The position numbers were made by a program, and so were the translations under genes. The notes beneath the pieces were generated by a model. That model was not told the DNA's origin. It made no database searches and worked only from the letters and a program-made list of their open reading frames with translations. Source: an uncultured Fretibacterium sp. (GTDB lineage Bacteria > Synergistota > Synergistia > Synergistales > Aminobacteriaceae). From it: 8,502 nucleotides of DNA. Shown piece after piece: positions 6,797-8,502 of this stretch. Every line of letters begins with the position of its first letter. Within the stretch, counting starts at the first letter, position 1. Location of the stretch: NCBI GenBank assembly GCA_937915755.1, contig CALGGR010000138.1, positions 1 to 8,502 of the forward strand, read 5' to 3'.

Positions 6797-7767
6797 GGTT
6801 AGGCACTATAGGTTCAGGCGTAATAGTTCATTCTGTTCTGAACAACATAAAGAGTACTGACGCTATCGCATTGGAAGCTGTATATTCACGCACTAAAGAT
6901 AAGGCAGAAAGTCTCGCTGAAACTTATAAAGCAGAGAGGATTTACACGGATATCAACGCTTTGATGAGTGATGAGCGTGTGAACACAGTATATATCGCTA
7001 CACCAAATCTGCTTCATTATGAACAGGCGAAACTTGCATTAGAGGCAGGAAAGAACGTAATCTGTGAGAAGCCTTTTGTTACGAGGCTTGCTCACGCTCA
7101 GGAACTGAGGAACATTGCGAGGAATAAGGGGCTGTTTCTCTTTGAGGCTGCTCCTACAATGTACCTGCCAAACTTCAGGCTACTCAAGGAAAAACTTGAA
7201 AGCATAGGACGTATTAAGCTGGTTATGTCAAACTACAGCCAGTATTCAAGTCGTTATGATGCCGTTCTAAGGGGTGAGAAGCCTAATATATTCAATCCTG
7301 AGTTTGCCGGTGGCTGTCTCATGGATATTAACTTCTACAACGTCCTTCTGAATACCGCACTTTTTGGTCAGCCTCAGCGCGCAGTATATTACCCAAATAT
7401 TTATCCAGGACTTGCTGATACGTCAGGGGTATTCGTGATGAGCTATGAGGGCTTCACTTCAACGAACTCAGGTGCAAAAGATACATGGGGCATAAATTAC
7501 TTCACGATTGAAGGTGAAAAGGGGTATATCTATATTGATGAGCCTAACGGATTAAAGAGCGTCAGAGTTGTAACTAAATCATCAGATGAGACGTTCAACT
7601 TGCAGCCTAACACGGACAGATGGCATTATGAGATTCATGAACTTACCCGGTTAATGCTAAGAGATGATTATGAAACTGTAAATTCAAATCTTGATATTAC
7701 CGTTGAGAATGTAGGAATAATCGAGAGTGCTAGAAAGAACGCTGGAATATTATTTCCGGGAGATTAA
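6784..7767 (+). CDS. Second Gfo/Idh/MocA oxidoreductase
   Basis: This 327-residue NAD(P)-dependent oxidoreductase is clearly divergent from its upstream neighbour, so the pair is not a recent duplication. The Rossmann fold starts at once with LGTIGSGVIV (6-15). ATPNLLHYEQA (72-82) follows, then the CEKP motif with catalytic Lys96 (94-97). GGCLMDINFYNV (176-187) is the substrate-site helix, with Asp181 and with Tyr185 where many relatives, including the neighbour, have His. That Tyr form is common in the dihydrodiol dehydrogenase / glucose-fructose oxidoreductase-like branch. The ATG at 6784 lies inside the end of the preceding gene (13-base overlap), with GGAGG at 6769-6773 as ribosome site. 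The overlap implies coupled translation and related jobs, such as successive redox steps or an oxidation/reduction pair on one sugar. The substrate cannot be assigned. Confidence 0.9.
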   Translation: MEKVRLGTIGSGVIVHSVLNNIKSTDAIALEAVYSRTKDKAESLAETYKAERIYTDINALMSDERVNTVYIATPNLLHYEQAKLALEAGKNVICEKPFVTRLAHAQELRNIARNKGLFLFEAAPTMYLPNFRLLKEKLESIGRIKLVMSNYSQYSSRYDAVLRGEKPNIFNPEFAGGCLMDINFYNVLLNTALFGQPQRAVYYPNIYPGLADTSGVFVMSYEGFTSTNSGAKDTWGINYFTIEGEKGYIYIDEPNGLKSVRVVTKSSDETFNLQPNTDRWHYEIHELTRLMLRDDYETVNSNLDITVENVGIIESARKNAGILFPGD

Positions 7768-7773
7768 GGCATC

Positions 7774-8502
7774 ATGAACATAATCGGAATTGATATCGGA
7801 GGAACTCATTTCAGAATTGGTGTAACTGATGAAAAAAGGAATGTGTCAAAATTTCAGAAGCTCCTCACAAAACAGATACTGCATTCGGATGACGTACTGA
7901 TTGACATTGCTGATTTTATCATCAGCTACAGCGAAGGAACAAGATATGATGCTGTTTCAATTGGTTTCCCTGCAACACTGAACAGAGAACGTACGAAAGT
8001 TTTGCAGGCTCCGAATCTCAGATTTATGGAAAACCTACCTGTTGTTGCTTACTTACAGGAGAGGCTGAATGTACCTGTGTACGCTGAACGTGATGTTACA
8101 ATGGCATTATGTTATGACATGAAGAAATATAACATTCCTCATGAGGGAATAATCTGCGGAATATATTTCGGAACTGGGATCGGAAACGCCATTATGATTG
8201 ACGGTAAATTTCTAACAGGCAAAAATGGGACTGCCGGTGAACTCGGCCATATTCCGGCTGATGGATGCGATATTCCGTGTGGCTGCGGTAATGTCGGTTG
8301 TATCGAGAGTTTAGCCGGAGGAAAGTATTTAGCCTGCCTTCAGAAAAATCATTATCCCGATACAGATATATCTGAACTGTTCATAAAACATCGGGATGAT
8401 GAATCTCTTCGCAGATTCGTTGACCGTATGTCGGAAAGTGTTGCTTCGGAGGTGAATATGCTTGATCCTGACAGCGTAATTGTCGGAGGAGGAGTGTCGA
8501 AT
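7774..8502 (+). CDS. ROK-family sugar kinase, D-allose kinase (AlsK)-like, cut by the window's right edge
   Basis: The frame opens at ATG-7774, six bases after the previous stop, and stays open for 243 codons to the last base. The remaining C-terminus, perhaps 50-70 residues, lies outside. It starts directly with the phosphate loop IGIDIGGTHFRIGV (4-17), with no helix-turn-helix, so it is a kinase and not a ROK repressor. Further landmarks are GFPATL (64-69), YAERDVTMAL (103-112) with catalytic Asp107, GTGIGNAI (133-140), GELGHIPADG (155-164) and the zinc site His159, Cys169, Cys171, Cys176 in CGCGNVGCIES, then DPDSVIVGGGV (231-241). E. coli AlsK, as I recall it, shares GFPA, the RDV in place of the usual NDA/NDV, GTGxGxA, GELGHIP and DPDAVILGGGV. 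This supports 6-phosphorylation of a hexose such as D-allose. GGGAG at 7758-7762 or AAGG at 7766-7769 can serve as ribosome site. Confidence 0.9.
   Translation, partial: MNIIGIDIGGTHFRIGVTDEKRNVSKFQKLLTKQILHSDDVLIDIADFIISYSEGTRYDAVSIGFPATLNRERTKVLQAPNLRFMENLPVVAYLQERLNVPVYAERDVTMALCYDMKKYNIPHEGIICGIYFGTGIGNAIMIDGKFLTGKNGTAGELGHIPADGCDIPCGCGNVGCIESLAGGKYLACLQKNHYPDTDISELFIKHRDDESLRRFVDRMSESVASEVNMLDPDSVIVGGGVSN

Noticed and set aside
7774..8502. ROK gene as a NagC/Mlc-type transcription repressor
   Set aside because: The protein begins directly with the DIGGT phosphate loop and has no N-terminal DNA-binding domain. Catalytic Asp107 is present.

Overview
The window carries one long plus-strand gene cluster for uptake and catabolism of a sugar. 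The genes are packed tightly in one direction: sugar isomerase, periplasmic binding protein, two-domain ABC ATPase, permease, PfkB/ribokinase-like kinase, two overlapping Gfo/Idh/MocA oxidoreductases, and a ROK kinase cut by the right edge. Minus-strand open frames look like shadows of these genes.

Organism: a bacterium of moderate G+C (low-to-mid 40s percent by eye), using GGAGG-type ribosome sites. The binding protein has a plain Sec signal peptide ending AFA and no lipobox cysteine. That fits a cell with an outer membrane better than a classical Gram-positive, where such proteins are usually lipoproteins. I cannot name the phylum from the sequence.

Layout: bases 1-190 are AT-rich and non-coding. 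They hold an extended -10 promoter (97-105) and two short palindromes (135-148, 164-178) just downstream, which are candidate operators. The isomerase (191-1177) and binding protein (1211-2248) follow. A strong hairpin with a T-run (2264-2298) separates the binding protein from the ATPase (2313-3821) and permease (3824-4795). A second hairpin with a T-run (4816-4850) separates the transporter from the catabolic genes: kinase (4873-5778), oxidoreductases (5771-6796 and 6784-7767) and ROK kinase (7774 to the edge). The hairpins probably act as partial terminators or mRNA stabilisers that grade expression, with the binding protein highest. No transcription regulator is visible. No non-coding stretch exceeds 190 bases.

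Function: the closest whole-system comparison I can make, from memory of the E. coli proteins, is the D-allose (als) system. The ROK kinase resembles AlsK, including the unusual Arg-Asp in place of Asn-Asp at the catalytic site. The binding protein has the Lys/Asn/Phe/Trp spacing of the AlsB pocket. The isomerase has the residue pattern of the Pseudomonas stutzeri L-rhamnose isomerase type, which also interconverts D-allose and D-allulose. The second kinase and the two oxidoreductases (the first YhhX-like) have no place in the known allose pathway. The substrate may therefore be a related rare hexose, a deoxysugar, or a modified sugar that needs a redox step. This assignment is an inference.
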